Shown: positions 43,417 through 51,052 of the stretch, in pieces
Layout of the letters: every line of letters starts with the position of its first letter
Numbering within the stretch: position 1 is the stretch's first letter
Assembly (NCBI GenBank): GCA_024400455.1
Contig: JAKSMU010000005.1
Coordinates: 153,517 to 217,516, forward strand
Direction of reading: 5' to 3'
Length of the DNA: 64,000 nucleotides
Source of the DNA: Bacteroidales bacterium
GTDB taxonomy: Bacteria; Bacteroidota; Bacteroidia; Bacteroidales; F082
Translations under genes and position numbers: made by a program
The notes under the pieces: generated by a model
The model's database searches: none
Seen by the model: only the letters and a program-made list of their open reading frames with translations
Told to the model about the DNA's origin: nothing

Positions 43417-43890
43417 ATGAAAAAATACCTCATCGTCCTTTTGATTTCCATGGTGCCATTGATTGAACTGAGAGGCGCCATTCCATACGCCGTAGCTTTC
43501 GGTCTGCCAACGGTTCCGTCGTTCATCATTGCCATCATCGGCAACATGATTCCAGTTCCATTTATCTTCCTGTTTGCCAGAAGGATACTTGAATGGGGCA
43601 AGGATAAGAAAGTGATTGGCAAGTTTTTCACATGGTGTCTTGAAAAAGGCGAAAAAGGCGGTGAAAAGCTGAAGGCAAAGGCAGGCAAAGGCCTCTATAT
43701 CGCCCTGCTGCTTTTCGTCGGCATTCCGCTTCCGGGCACAGGCGCATGGACAGGCACCCTCGCCGCCAGCCTTCTCAACCTCGACTTCAAGAAAAGCACT
43801 TTGGCAGCCATCGGCGGCGTGCTTTTGGCCGGCACCATCATGCTGCTTGCCTCGTTGGGCGTTCTCGGCGCAGTGAATCTGTTCAAATAA
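43417..43890 (+). CDS. small multi-drug export family membrane protein (COG2426)
   Basis: The 157-residue protein has four hydrophobic segments, with 'MVPLIELRGAIPYAVAFGLP' at the start and 'GVPLPGTGAWTG'-type 'VGIPLPGTGAWTGTLAASLL' in the second half, the hallmark of COG2426/Sm_multidrug_ex proteins. The paired 'ELRGAIP' and 'PLPGTGAW' motifs resemble the two re-entrant halves of DedA/SNARE-associated folds, so lipid or ion transport is as likely as drug export. The substrate is undetermined. It lies downstream of the TPR gene and is followed by a terminator. Confidence 0.82.
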   Translation: MKKYLIVLLISMVPLIELRGAIPYAVAFGLPTVPSFIIAIIGNMIPVPFIFLFARRILEWGKDKKVIGKFFTWCLEKGEKGGEKLKAKAGKGLYIALLLFVGIPLPGTGAWTGTLAASLLNLDFKKSTLAAIGGVLLAGTIMLLASLGVLGAVNLFK

Positions 43891-43915
43891 CATCCTCCAA
43901 AACCGCCCTAAAAAC

Positions 43916-43952
43916 CAACAATTTACACCTTATTAAATAAATTGTTGTTTTC
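43916..43952 (+). terminator. terminator after the 43417 gene
   Basis: CAACAATTTA (43916-43925) and TAAATTGTTG (43938-43947) pair perfectly and are followed by TTTTC. Confidence 0.65.
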
Positions 43953-43977
43953 GTGACACACATAGTGTTTTAATTCT

Positions 43978-43985
43978 TATCTTTG
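43978..43985 (+). promoter_or_regulatory. -7 box of the serC operon
   Basis: TATCTTTG followed by CA lies about 63 bases upstream of the serC start at 44049; the -33 element is not clear. Confidence 0.5.
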
Positions 43986-44048
43986 CAGCACTATTGACAT
44001 TAAAATCAAAGTTAACAACTTATAATTCAATCATTAAAATTAAACAAA

Positions 44049-45149
44049 ATGCAAGTTCACAATTTTAACGCAGGACCATGTCCTCTTCCAAAGGAAGTCG
44101 TTGAATCAACAATCAACGCTATCCGTAATTTCGACAACACAGGCGTCGGTTTGATGGAAATCTCTCACCGTACTCCAGGTTGGGAACGCACAATGGCTGA
44201 AACACGTCAGCTCTGGCGCGACCTTCTCAACATTCCTGCTGAATACGAAGTTCTGTTCCTCGGCGGTGGTGCCAGCACCCAGTTCTTCACAGTTCCAGCT
44301 AACTTCCTGAACAAGAAGGCTGCTTACCTGCAGACCGGCGTTTGGGCTAAGAAAGCTGCCAAGGAAGCTAAGCTTTTCGGTGAAGTGAAAATCGTTGCTT
44401 CATCAGAAGACAAGAACTACACCTACATCCCACAGGGTTACGAAATCCCTACCGATGCTGACTACTTCCACATCACAACCAACAATACCATCTACGGTAC
44501 TGAAATCAAGTACGATATGGACAATGTGCCGGTTAAGTTCATCGCCGATATGTCATCAGACATCATGAGCCGCCCAGTCGACGTCACCAAGTACGCCATG
44601 ATTTACGGTGGTGCTCAGAAGAACGTTGGCCCTGCTGGCGTTACCTTCGTCATCGTCCGCAAGGACCTCCTCGGCCAAATCACCGACCGTCAGTACATGA
44701 ACCCACTGCCAACAATGGTTGACTATCGCACACACGCTGCAGAAGAAGCCAAGAACATCTCCATGTTCAACACTCCTCCTGTACTTCCTATCTTCGTCAT
44801 GCACGAAACACTGCAATGGGTGAAGAACCTCGGCGGCGTCGAAGCCATGAACAAGCTCAACACCAAGAAGTCAGCCATGCTGTATGAAGAAATCGACCGC
44901 AACTCCATGTTCGTCGGTACAGCCGAAAAGGACAGCCGTTCAATCATGAACCACTGCTTCGTCATGGCCGAAGGTCGCGAAGGCCTCAACGATGCATTCG
45001 CTGCATTTGCTAAGGAACGCGGCATGATCGGCATCAAGGGTCACCGTTCAGTCGGTGGTTTCCGCGCTTCATTGTACAACGCTGTCACAATCGAAGACGT
45101 CGAAGCTCTCATCCAGTGCATGCAAGACTTTGAAAAAGCAAACAAGTAA
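44049..45149 (+). CDS. serC: phosphoserine aminotransferase
   Basis: The 366-residue PLP enzyme converts 3-phosphohydroxypyruvate and glutamate to O-phosphoserine. It has '[15 protein letters not shown]' at the start, '[13 protein letters not shown]', '[14 protein letters not shown]', the PLP lysine in '[19 protein letters not shown]', '[18 protein letters not shown]' and the C-terminal '[15 protein letters not shown]' phosphate-binding Arg. Codon choice is strongly biased (AAG for Lys, GTC/GCT-rich), unlike most neighbours, suggesting high expression. serA follows after 28 bases. Confidence 0.97.
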   Translation: MQVHNFNAGPCPLPKEVVESTINAIRNFDNTGVGLMEISHRTPGWERTMAETRQLWRDLLNIPAEYEVLFLGGGASTQFFTVPANFLNKKAAYLQTGVWAKKAAKEAKLFGEVKIVASSEDKNYTYIPQGYEIPTDADYFHITTNNTIYGTEIKYDMDNVPVKFIADMSSDIMSRPVDVTKYAMIYGGAQKNVGPAGVTFVIVRKDLLGQITDRQYMNPLPTMVDYRTHAAEEAKNISMFNTPPVLPIFVMHETLQWVKNLGGVEAMNKLNTKKSAMLYEEIDRNSMFVGTAEKDSRSIMNHCFVMAEGREGLNDAFAAFAKERGMIGIKGHRSVGGFRASLYNAVTIEDVEALIQCMQDFEKANK

Positions 45150-45177
45150 TTAAACAACTACAAATTAACACACAATA

Positions 45178-46098
45178 ATGAAAGTTTTAGTAGCTACAGA
45201 AAAGCCTTTCGCAAAAGTCGCTGTTGACGGCATTCGCGAAGTCGTTGAAAAGAACGGCTATGAATTGGCTCTCTTAGAAAAATATACCGATGTCAATGAC
45301 CTTTACGCAGCTGTTGCTGACGCTGACGCTATGATCGTCCGTTCAGACAAGGTTACGAAGGAAGTCCTCGACCACGCCAAGAACCTCAAGATCGTCGTTC
45401 GCGCTGGTGCCGGTTACGACAACCTCGACCTCGAAGCTTGCACAGCTAAAGGTGTTGTCGCCATGAACACTCCAGGCCAGAACTCAAATGCAGTCGCTGA
45501 ACTCGTTATGGGTATGCTCGTTTACTGCGTCCGTAACTTCTACAACGGCAAGTCAGGTTCTGAACTGATGGGCAAGAAACTCGGTCTGTTGGCTTACGGT
45601 AACGTTGGCCGCAACGTCGCTCGCATCGCTAAAGGCTTCGGCATGGAAGTCTACGCTTTCGACCAATTCCTGACCAAGGAACAAATCGAAGCCGACGGCA
45701 TCGCTAAAGGTGCTGCTAGCCGCGACGCTCTCTTCGAGACCTGCGACATCGTTTCACTGCACATCCCTGCAACAGCTGAAACCAAGCTCAGCATCAACTA
45801 CGACGTTGTCAACAAGATGCACAAAGGTGGCATCCTGGTCAACACCGCCCGTAAGGAAGTCATCGACGAAGCTGGTCTGCTGAAACTGATGGCTGAACGT
45901 ACCGACCTCAAGTACATCTGCGACGTCATGCCAGATGCTGATGCCGAATTCAAGGCATTCGAAGGCCGTTACTTCGCAACACCTAAGAAGATGGGTGCTC
46001 AGACTGAAGAAGCCAACATCAACGCTGGTCTGGCTGCCGCCAACCAAATCGCTGATTTCTTCAAGACTGGTAACAAGAGATTCCAAGTGAACAAATAA
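45178..46098 (+). CDS. serA: D-3-phosphoglycerate dehydrogenase, Lys-type
   Basis: The 306-residue NAD(P)-dependent 2-hydroxyacid dehydrogenase oxidises 3-phosphoglycerate at the head of serine synthesis. It has 'VRAGAGYDNLDLEAC', the Rossmann motif 'AYGNVGRNVARIAKGFG', 'HIPATAETKLSIN' and 'NTARKEVIDEAGL'. It lacks the C-terminal ACT domain, so serine feedback is not expected. The catalytic His of the usual 'TPHIGG' is replaced by Lys (Lys270/271 in 'ATPKKMGAQTEEAN'), as in the type III enzymes of Entamoeba and Bacteroides. Codon use is biased as in serC. A strong hairpin follows at 46115-46154. Confidence 0.94.
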   Translation: MKVLVATEKPFAKVAVDGIREVVEKNGYELALLEKYTDVNDLYAAVADADAMIVRSDKVTKEVLDHAKNLKIVVRAGAGYDNLDLEACTAKGVVAMNTPGQNSNAVAELVMGMLVYCVRNFYNGKSGSELMGKKLGLLAYGNVGRNVARIAKGFGMEVYAFDQFLTKEQIEADGIAKGAASRDALFETCDIVSLHIPATAETKLSINYDVVNKMHKGGILVNTARKEVIDEAGLLKLMAERTDLKYICDVMPDADAEFKAFEGRYFATPKKMGAQTEEANINAGLAAANQIADFFKTGNKRFQVNK

Positions 46099-46114
46099 TT
46101 TCATCATAGAACCT

Positions 46115-46158
46115 GAAAATCACCATTTTGGCCTTTTGCCGGATGGTGATTTTCTTTA
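46115..46158 (+). terminator. terminator after serA
   Basis: GAAAATCACCAT (46115-46126) pairs with ATGGTGATTTTC (46143-46154), followed by TTTAATCTTTTT. Confidence 0.75.
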
Positions 46159-46169
46159 ATCTTTTTGTA

Positions 46170-46583
46170 ATGATTCCTGAAAACAACAAAACCATGCCTT
46201 TCTTCAAGTTTGAAAACCTGCGCCTTTACTATAAGGCTCTCGATTTTTCAGACTCGATATTAGCATTGGCTTCGAACCATTCCGGCAGCTCCGATGCCCA
46301 TTTCTTCAACAGGTTCAGCGACGAAGCCTTGAACATCGTCATGACCATTGCTGATGGCGGTGCTGAAGGTAAGAATGAATTCATCAGTCAACTTCAACAC
46401 ACGAAAAGTTCCATCCGCAGATGTGTCGTATTCAACACTTTGGCTGGAAAACGAATGCTCGTCGACCCAGAACAGGAAAACGACATCCGCAACGAACTCA
46501 TGGAACTCACCAAAATGGTTGGCGCACTGATCACTTCATTGATGCGTCAAGAACCCATGCAAGAAGAAAACTTGGATTTCTGA
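46170..46583 (+). CDS. four-helix bundle protein (S23/IVP-like)
   Basis: The 137-residue product belongs to the four-helix bundle family first found in 23S rRNA intervening sequences, with the recognisable 'FKFENLRLYYKALDFSDSIL' start and the 'NRFSDEALNIVMTIADGGAE' and 'FISQLQHTKSSIRRCVVF' helices. It is chromosomal and not inside an rRNA gene. The role is unknown; pentameric binding proteins of this fold occur in many Bacteroidetes. Met23 (46194) is an alternative start. It sits between serA and the DUF1015 gene on the same strand, but after a terminator and before a large palindrome. Confidence 0.72.
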   Translation: MIPENNKTMPFFKFENLRLYYKALDFSDSILALASNHSGSSDAHFFNRFSDEALNIVMTIADGGAEGKNEFISQLQHTKSSIRRCVVFNTLAGKRMLVDPEQENDIRNELMELTKMVGALITSLMRQEPMQEENLDF

Positions 46584-46589
46584 TTTTTG

Positions 46590-46667
46590 GGTTTTCAGTT
46601 TTCAGTCGTCAGTTATCAGTTATCGGTTAACTGTAAACTGTAAACCGAAAACTGAGAACTGAGAACC
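46590..46667. repeat. 78-bp palindrome with 7-bp period
   Basis: Heptamers of the type TTTTCAG, TTATCAG, TTATCGG run toward a central TTAA at 46627-46630 and are mirrored by CTGTAAA, CCGAAAA, CTGAGAA on the right. Left and right arms match by inversion over most of 39 positions. Confidence 0.85.
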
Positions 46668-46670
46668 ATT

Positions 46671-46718
46671 AAATCTTTAAATTTTAAATCTTTAAATCAT
46701 CAAATCACAAATAACACA
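46671..46718 (+). repeat. 8-bp tandem array at the DUF1015 start
   Basis: Units AAATCTTT, AAATTTT, AAATCTTT, AAATCATC, AAATCACA and AATAACACA run directly into the start codon at 46719. Confidence 0.75.
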
Positions 46719-47984
46719 ATGTCAGTAATCAAACCTTTCAAAGGATGGCGTCCAACTGAAGACATCGTCCTTCAACTCGCTTCAAGACCTTACGATGTTT
46801 TGAACACCGAAGAAGCCCGCAAGGAATGCGAAGGCAATCCATATAGCCTTCTCCACGTGACCAAGGCCGAAATCGACCTCCCTGAAGGCCACAAGGACAG
46901 CGACCTCGAAACCTACATCAAGGTTGTTGAAAACTTCAACTCTTTCAAAGACTACGGCTGGCTCGTTCAAGATGAAGAAGAAAAACTCTACATCTACGCT
47001 CAGAGCATGAACCCAACCGATGCTAACGCTCACTGGCAATATGGTATCGTGGCTTGCGCTTTCAGCGAAGACTACGTCAACAAAGTCATCAAGAAGCACG
47101 AACTGACCCGTAAGGACAAGGAAGAAGACCGCATGAAGCACGTCCGCCTCACCAACGCTAACGTTGAACCTGTGTTCTTCGCTTATCCTGCTGTCAACGA
47201 AATCGACGAAATCGTCAACAAGATCATCGCTGGCAAACCAGTTTACGACTTCATCGCTAAGGAAGATGGCTTCGGCCACCGTTTCTGGGTCATCGACGAC
47301 AAGGCTATCATTGCCCGCCTCGTTGAGCTCTTCGCCACTAAGGTTCCTGCCATGTACATCGCTGACGGTCACCACCGTAGCGCTGCTGCTGCCCTCGTCG
47401 GCCAGGAAAAGAAGGAACACAACCCACATCACACTGGCAAAGAAGAATACAACTTCTTCATGACCGTTATCTTCCCAGATAACCAACTGAAGGTCATCGA
47501 CTACAACCGCGTTGTGAAAGACCTCAACGGCCTCAACAAGGATCAGTTCATCGCTGCTCTGGGCAACACCTACGTCGTTGAAGACATGGGCACAGAAATC
47601 TACAAGCCTGCTAAGCTGCACGAACACAGCATGTACCTTGATGGTCACTGGTACAAGATGACTGCTAAGGCTGGCACTTACGACGACAACGACCCAATCG
47701 GCGTCCTCGACGTTAAGATTCTGAGCGACAATGTTCTCGACAACATCCTCGGCATTAAGGACCTCCGCACCGACAAGCGCATCGACTTCGTTGGTGGTAT
47801 CCGTGGTCTCGGCGAACTGAAGCGCCGTGTCGACAGCGGTGAAATGGCTGTTGCTTTCGCCATGTATCCTGTTTCAATGAAGCAGATCATCGACATCGCC
47901 GACAGCGGAAACATCATGCCTCCAAAGACCACCTGGTTTGAACCAAAACTCCGTTCAGGCCTCGTAATCCACACTTTGGATTAA
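46719..47984 (+). CDS. DUF1015 protein, putative serine kinase
   Basis: The 421-residue protein belongs to DUF1015, which is repeatedly found beside serC and serA. Landmarks are 'IKPFKGWRPTEDIVLQLASR' at the start, 'YIADGHHRSAAAALV' (Asp216 to Arg220) and 'FAMYPVSMKQIIDIADSG' at the end. The DGHHR element resembles the active-site motif of ParB/sulfiredoxin-fold free-serine kinases such as SerK and SbnI; from this and the neighbours I infer a role in serine/phosphoserine interconversion, which is not demonstrated by the sequence. Codon use is biased to match serC and serA. It is followed by a terminator. Confidence 0.85.
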   Translation: MSVIKPFKGWRPTEDIVLQLASRPYDVLNTEEARKECEGNPYSLLHVTKAEIDLPEGHKDSDLETYIKVVENFNSFKDYGWLVQDEEEKLYIYAQSMNPTDANAHWQYGIVACAFSEDYVNKVIKKHELTRKDKEEDRMKHVRLTNANVEPVFFAYPAVNEIDEIVNKIIAGKPVYDFIAKEDGFGHRFWVIDDKAIIARLVELFATKVPAMYIADGHHRSAAAALVGQEKKEHNPHHTGKEEYNFFMTVIFPDNQLKVIDYNRVVKDLNGLNKDQFIAALGNTYVVEDMGTEIYKPAKLHEHSMYLDGHWYKMTAKAGTYDDNDPIGVLDVKILSDNVLDNILGIKDLRTDKRIDFVGGIRGLGELKRRVDSGEMAVAFAMYPVSMKQIIDIADSGNIMPPKTTWFEPKLRSGLVIHTLD

Positions 47985-48007
47985 TCCGCATAGGACATTA
48001 TGATTAA

Positions 48008-48048
48008 GGGACTTGGTGATTTTGGTTGAATCCCAAGTCCCTATTTTA
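48008..48048 (+). terminator. terminator after the DUF1015 gene
   Basis: GGGACTTGG (48008-48016) pairs with CCAAGTCCC (48033-48041), followed by TATTTTAAT. Confidence 0.7.
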
Positions 48049-48061
48049 ATACAAAAAAAGC

Positions 48062-48970
48062 ATGAACATCAGCCCAAAACTCATAAAACACTACACCGAT
48101 TACCTGCGCCTTGAGCAATCCTTGTCGGAAAACAGCATTGCGGCCTACGACCACGATGTCAGTCTTTTCTTGCAATATCTGCAAGCACAGGGTCTTTCCA
48201 CCGAGTTGGCTGACATCGAAATGCAAACCATTGAAAACTTTTTCGCCTACCTTTACGATTTAAACATAGGTGCCAAATCGCAGGCGAGAATCCTTTCCGG
48301 ACTGAAATCATTCTACCGCTACCTGCAAAACGAAGAAATCGTTGAAGTCGACCCAACCGCACTCATCAATTCGCCTACATTGGGACGGCATCTGCCCGAA
48401 GTGCTGACCTACGACGAAATCCAGAAAATGATTGACAGCATCGACCTCAGCCAACCCAACGGCCACCGCAACAAAGCCATGATTGAAGTGATGTATGGTT
48501 GCGGCTTGCGCGTTTCGGAACTCATCAACTTGCAAATCAGCAACATATACAAAAACGATGGTTTCATCCGTGTCATCGGAAAAGGCGACAAGGAAAGACT
48601 CATTCCTATCGGCGACGGCAGTCTGAGAATCCTTTTCAACTACATCGAAGGCGAAAGATTGCACATCGAGGTGAAACCTAAATTCACCGACACCGTTTTC
48701 CTCAACCGGCGCGGCAGCGGACTCACCCGCCAAATGGTCTTCCTGATTGTGAAGGAGTTAGCCAAAACCAACAACATTGAAAAAAGCATCAGTCCGCACA
48801 CTTTCCGTCATTCCTTTGCCACGCATTTGCTCGAAGGAGGCGCCAATCTCTTGGCCGTGCAGCAGATGTTGGGTCACGCCAGCGTGAGCACAACCGAAAT
48901 CTATACGCACGTCTCCGAAGAATTACTCCGCGAAACCTTATCTTGCTATCACCCGCGTTTCAAGCAATAG
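48062..48970 (+). CDS. xerD: tyrosine recombinase XerD
   Basis: The 302-residue protein resolves chromosome dimers at dif with a XerC partner. The core-binding domain occupies residues 1-90 ('YTDYLRLEQSLSENSIAAYD'), and the catalytic domain carries Arg in 'GCGLRVSELINLQ', the beta-hairpin Lys in 'GKGDKERLIPIG', 'SPHTFRHSFATHLLEGGANL' (His, Arg), 'QMLGHASVSTTEIYTHV' (His and the nucleophilic Tyr). Length is typical of housekeeping Xer proteins rather than integrases, and no att site or mobile cargo is adjacent. Confidence 0.93.
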   Translation: MNISPKLIKHYTDYLRLEQSLSENSIAAYDHDVSLFLQYLQAQGLSTELADIEMQTIENFFAYLYDLNIGAKSQARILSGLKSFYRYLQNEEIVEVDPTALINSPTLGRHLPEVLTYDEIQKMIDSIDLSQPNGHRNKAMIEVMYGCGLRVSELINLQISNIYKNDGFIRVIGKGDKERLIPIGDGSLRILFNYIEGERLHIEVKPKFTDTVFLNRRGSGLTRQMVFLIVKELAKTNNIEKSISPHTFRHSFATHLLEGGANLLAVQQMLGHASVSTTEIYTHVSEELLRETLSCYHPRFKQ

Positions 48971-48983
48971 GTTTTGAGACAGT

Positions 48984-49017
48984 TTTGAAAGTTTTGTGAC
49001 AAAAACGATTATCTTTG
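48984..49017 (+). promoter_or_regulatory. promoter of kdsA
   Basis: TTTG (48984-48987) and TATCTTTG (49010-49017) are separated by 22 bases; the -7 box is 15 bases from ATG 49033, ruling out the in-frame start at 49015. Confidence 0.65.
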
Positions 49018-49032
49018 CAAAAATTTTCCATC

Positions 49033-49848
49033 ATGGATGCAACACAATTCGACTTTCTGAAAGACCTGCGCAACGACCGCTTTTTCCTTTTGGCCGGTCC
49101 CTGCGTCATTGAAGACGAGACCACTCCCCTGCACATTGCCGAAACGCTAAAAGAAATCACCGCAAAATTAGATATTCCGTTTGTCTTCAAAGGCTCCTAC
49201 CGCAAGGCAAACCGCTCGCGCTTGGATTCCTTCACCGGCATTGGCGATGAAAAAGCTTTAAAGGTCTTGACCAAAGTGAAAGCCGAATTCGGCGTTCCCG
49301 TCGTCACCGATATCCATGCAGCAGAAGAAGCGGATATGGCCGCCGAATATGTTGACATTCTGCAAATTCCAGCTTTCCTTTGCCGTCAGACCGATTTATT
49401 AGTGGCCGCTGCCAAAACAGGCAAGACCATTAACATCAAGAAGGGACAATTCCTTTCGGGCGAAGCCATGGGCTTTGCCGTCGACAAGGTGAGGCAATCG
49501 GGCAACGGAAAAGTCATGCTAACTGAGAGAGGTTCCATGTTCGGCTATCAGGATTTGGTGGTCGATTACCGCAACATAGCCGCCATGCAGCAATTCGGCA
49601 CGCCCGTCATTCTCGATGTGACCCACTCGCTGCAACAGCCCAACCAGACCAGCGGCGTGACAGGTGGCAAGCCCGAACTCATCGGTCTCATCGCCAAGGC
49701 TGGCATAGCCACCGGTGCCGATGGCATCTTCATGGAAACACACCCTGAGCCTTCAAAAGCCAAATCGGATGGCGCCAATATGCTGCGCTTGGATTTGGTG
49801 GAAACGCTTTTGCGGCAGTTGGTTAGGATTAAGGAAGCTATTGAATAA
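49033..49848 (+). CDS. kdsA: 3-deoxy-8-phosphooctulonate synthase (Kdo8P synthase)
   Basis: The 271-residue enzyme condenses arabinose 5-phosphate with PEP to make Kdo 8-phosphate for LPS core. It has 'FFLLAGPCVIEDE', 'FKGSYRKANRSRLDSFTGIG', 'VVTDIHAAEEADMAAEYVD', 'IKKGQFLSGEAM' and 'HSLQQPNQTSGVTGG'. The Cys in AGPCVIE together with His of 'DVTHSLQ', Glu of 'METHPEP' and Asp of 'KSDGANM' fit the metal-ligand set of class II (Aquifex-type) enzymes, whereas the E. coli metal-independent type has Asn in place of Cys. It is followed by a terminator. Confidence 0.95.
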   Translation: MDATQFDFLKDLRNDRFFLLAGPCVIEDETTPLHIAETLKEITAKLDIPFVFKGSYRKANRSRLDSFTGIGDEKALKVLTKVKAEFGVPVVTDIHAAEEADMAAEYVDILQIPAFLCRQTDLLVAAAKTGKTINIKKGQFLSGEAMGFAVDKVRQSGNGKVMLTERGSMFGYQDLVVDYRNIAAMQQFGTPVILDVTHSLQQPNQTSGVTGGKPELIGLIAKAGIATGADGIFMETHPEPSKAKSDGANMLRLDLVETLLRQLVRIKEAIE

Positions 49849-49881
49849 ATACGATCTCCCCTTTCAAACGAAAATACAAAA

Positions 49882-49915
49882 AAAACGCCCTTCATCCGAA
49901 AGGCGTTTTCTTTAG
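49882..49915. terminator. terminator between kdsA and DUF4831
   Basis: AAAACGCC (49882-49889) pairs with GGCGTTTT (49902-49909), followed by CTTTAG. It separates two convergent genes. Confidence 0.7.
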
Positions 49916-49933
49916 TTTTCAATAATTCAAGAT

Positions 49934-51019
49934 TTATTTCATTCTCAAATTGGAAATCTGTCCCGTTTCAGTGTTGAAAATCAGGCGGGTGTTGGCGACC
50001 GGGGCCATGAGGATGACGCCCAACTGGTTCACCGTAACGCGGTCTTCCAGAATCACATCGCGCGAAAGCATGACTTTCACATTAGCCATGTCAGGCACAC
50101 GGTACAACACCTTGCCTTCGTACGACATGGATTCAATGGCCGACTGGCTTGGCGCATTGATATTGGCTATGCTATTCAAAGGCAAAGTCTGAACGCTGAT
50201 AGGACTTCCCGAACCTGCCGTGCCAACCGAAAGGCCTTCGTCTTCCGAGAACTTAGCTACCGTCATGGTCGTGATTTCCTTGTTCGGAATGACGTAAACG
50301 CTTTGAACGTATGTCTTTACCGTGCGATTGCCTAAGAAATAGCTCTTGTATTCCTCTTCCAACGCATCAATTTCATCCAACATCTTCTGCAAAGTCTCGG
50401 CGCTGTAGGAAACTTCGACAAATCCAGTAATTAAATCATATTTGGCCTTTTCCAAAGCCTCAATCTTCGCTGCAATTTCCTTGGCCACTTGGTCATCCGT
50501 CTTGCCGGCAGTGGAAATGAAAATGCCTTTGCCTGATTTTACACTTTCAACCTTCTGTTCGGGTTGCGAAACAACGTTTTCAGGATGTTCATAACCGTCA
50601 TTTATGGCATTTCCCGCAGCAATACTACGGATAATGCCCTGCTCGTTGACATCCAAATCGACGTTATAAGCACCACGGCCTGTACCGATAGCCACATAGA
50701 AAGTTGCATTCGGGTCAGGAGTAGCAACTGGCACCATCTTCACATCCAACATCTTATATTCCGAGCCAGTCTCAACATAATCAGTCATGCCGATATAACG
50801 CGAGGCGTAATCGGCGTATGCGCCTTCTTCTGTGTAGGTCTCTTGAATCGTGAAGTCAAGACGCAGAACTGTCTGTGGCAAAGCATAATACAAGCCGCTT
50901 TGCGAACCTGGAGCTGCATTTTTCGAGAATGTCGTTGTCACTTGGGCATTAACAGCCGTTCCAAAAACCAAGGTGAAAGCCATTGCAGCAAACACCTTAT
51001 TAATGAATGTATTTCTCAT
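49934..51019 (-). CDS. DUF4831 secreted protein
   Basis: The 361-residue product has a signal peptide (about 1-25, ending NA) and matches DUF4831, a Bacteroidales-restricted family, through 'GLYYALPQTVLRLDFTIQ', 'DYASRYIGMTDYVE' and 'YNVDLDVNEQGIIRSI'. A helical middle segment is rich in Lys, Ala and Glu ('DQVAKEIAAKIEALEKAKYD'). No enzymatic motif is visible; it is probably periplasmic. The function is unknown. Confidence 0.8.
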   Translation of the reverse strand: MRNTFINKVFAAMAFTLVFGTAVNAQVTTTFSKNAAPGSQSGLYYALPQTVLRLDFTIQETYTEEGAYADYASRYIGMTDYVETGSEYKMLDVKMVPVATPDPNATFYVAIGTGRGAYNVDLDVNEQGIIRSIAAGNAINDGYEHPENVVSQPEQKVESVKSGKGIFISTAGKTDDQVAKEIAAKIEALEKAKYDLITGFVEVSYSAETLQKMLDEIDALEEEYKSYFLGNRTVKTYVQSVYVIPNKEITTMTVAKFSEDEGLSVGTAGSGSPISVQTLPLNSIANINAPSQSAIESMSYEGKVLYRVPDMANVKVMLSRDVILEDRVTVNQLGVILMAPVANTRLIFNTETGQISNLRMK

Positions 51020-51038
51020 ATCGTTTGAATTTATGGGT

Positions 51039-51046
51039 CAAAAATA
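51039..51046 (-). promoter_or_regulatory. -7 box of the DUF4831 gene
   Basis: TATTTTTG on the minus strand, 19 bases upstream of ATG 51019. It lies directly before the SSS transporter's stop codon region. Confidence 0.5.
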
Positions 51047-51052
51047 GGAATT

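Noticed and set aside
46782..47648. 288-codon open frame antisense to the DUF1015 gene
   Set aside because: It is a shadow of a strongly codon-biased gene; its Val/Phe-rich sequence is what the reverse frame of such codons yields.
48062..48970. The tyrosine recombinase as integrase of a mobile element
   Set aside because: Length and motifs fit housekeeping XerD, and no attachment repeats or mobile cargo surround it.
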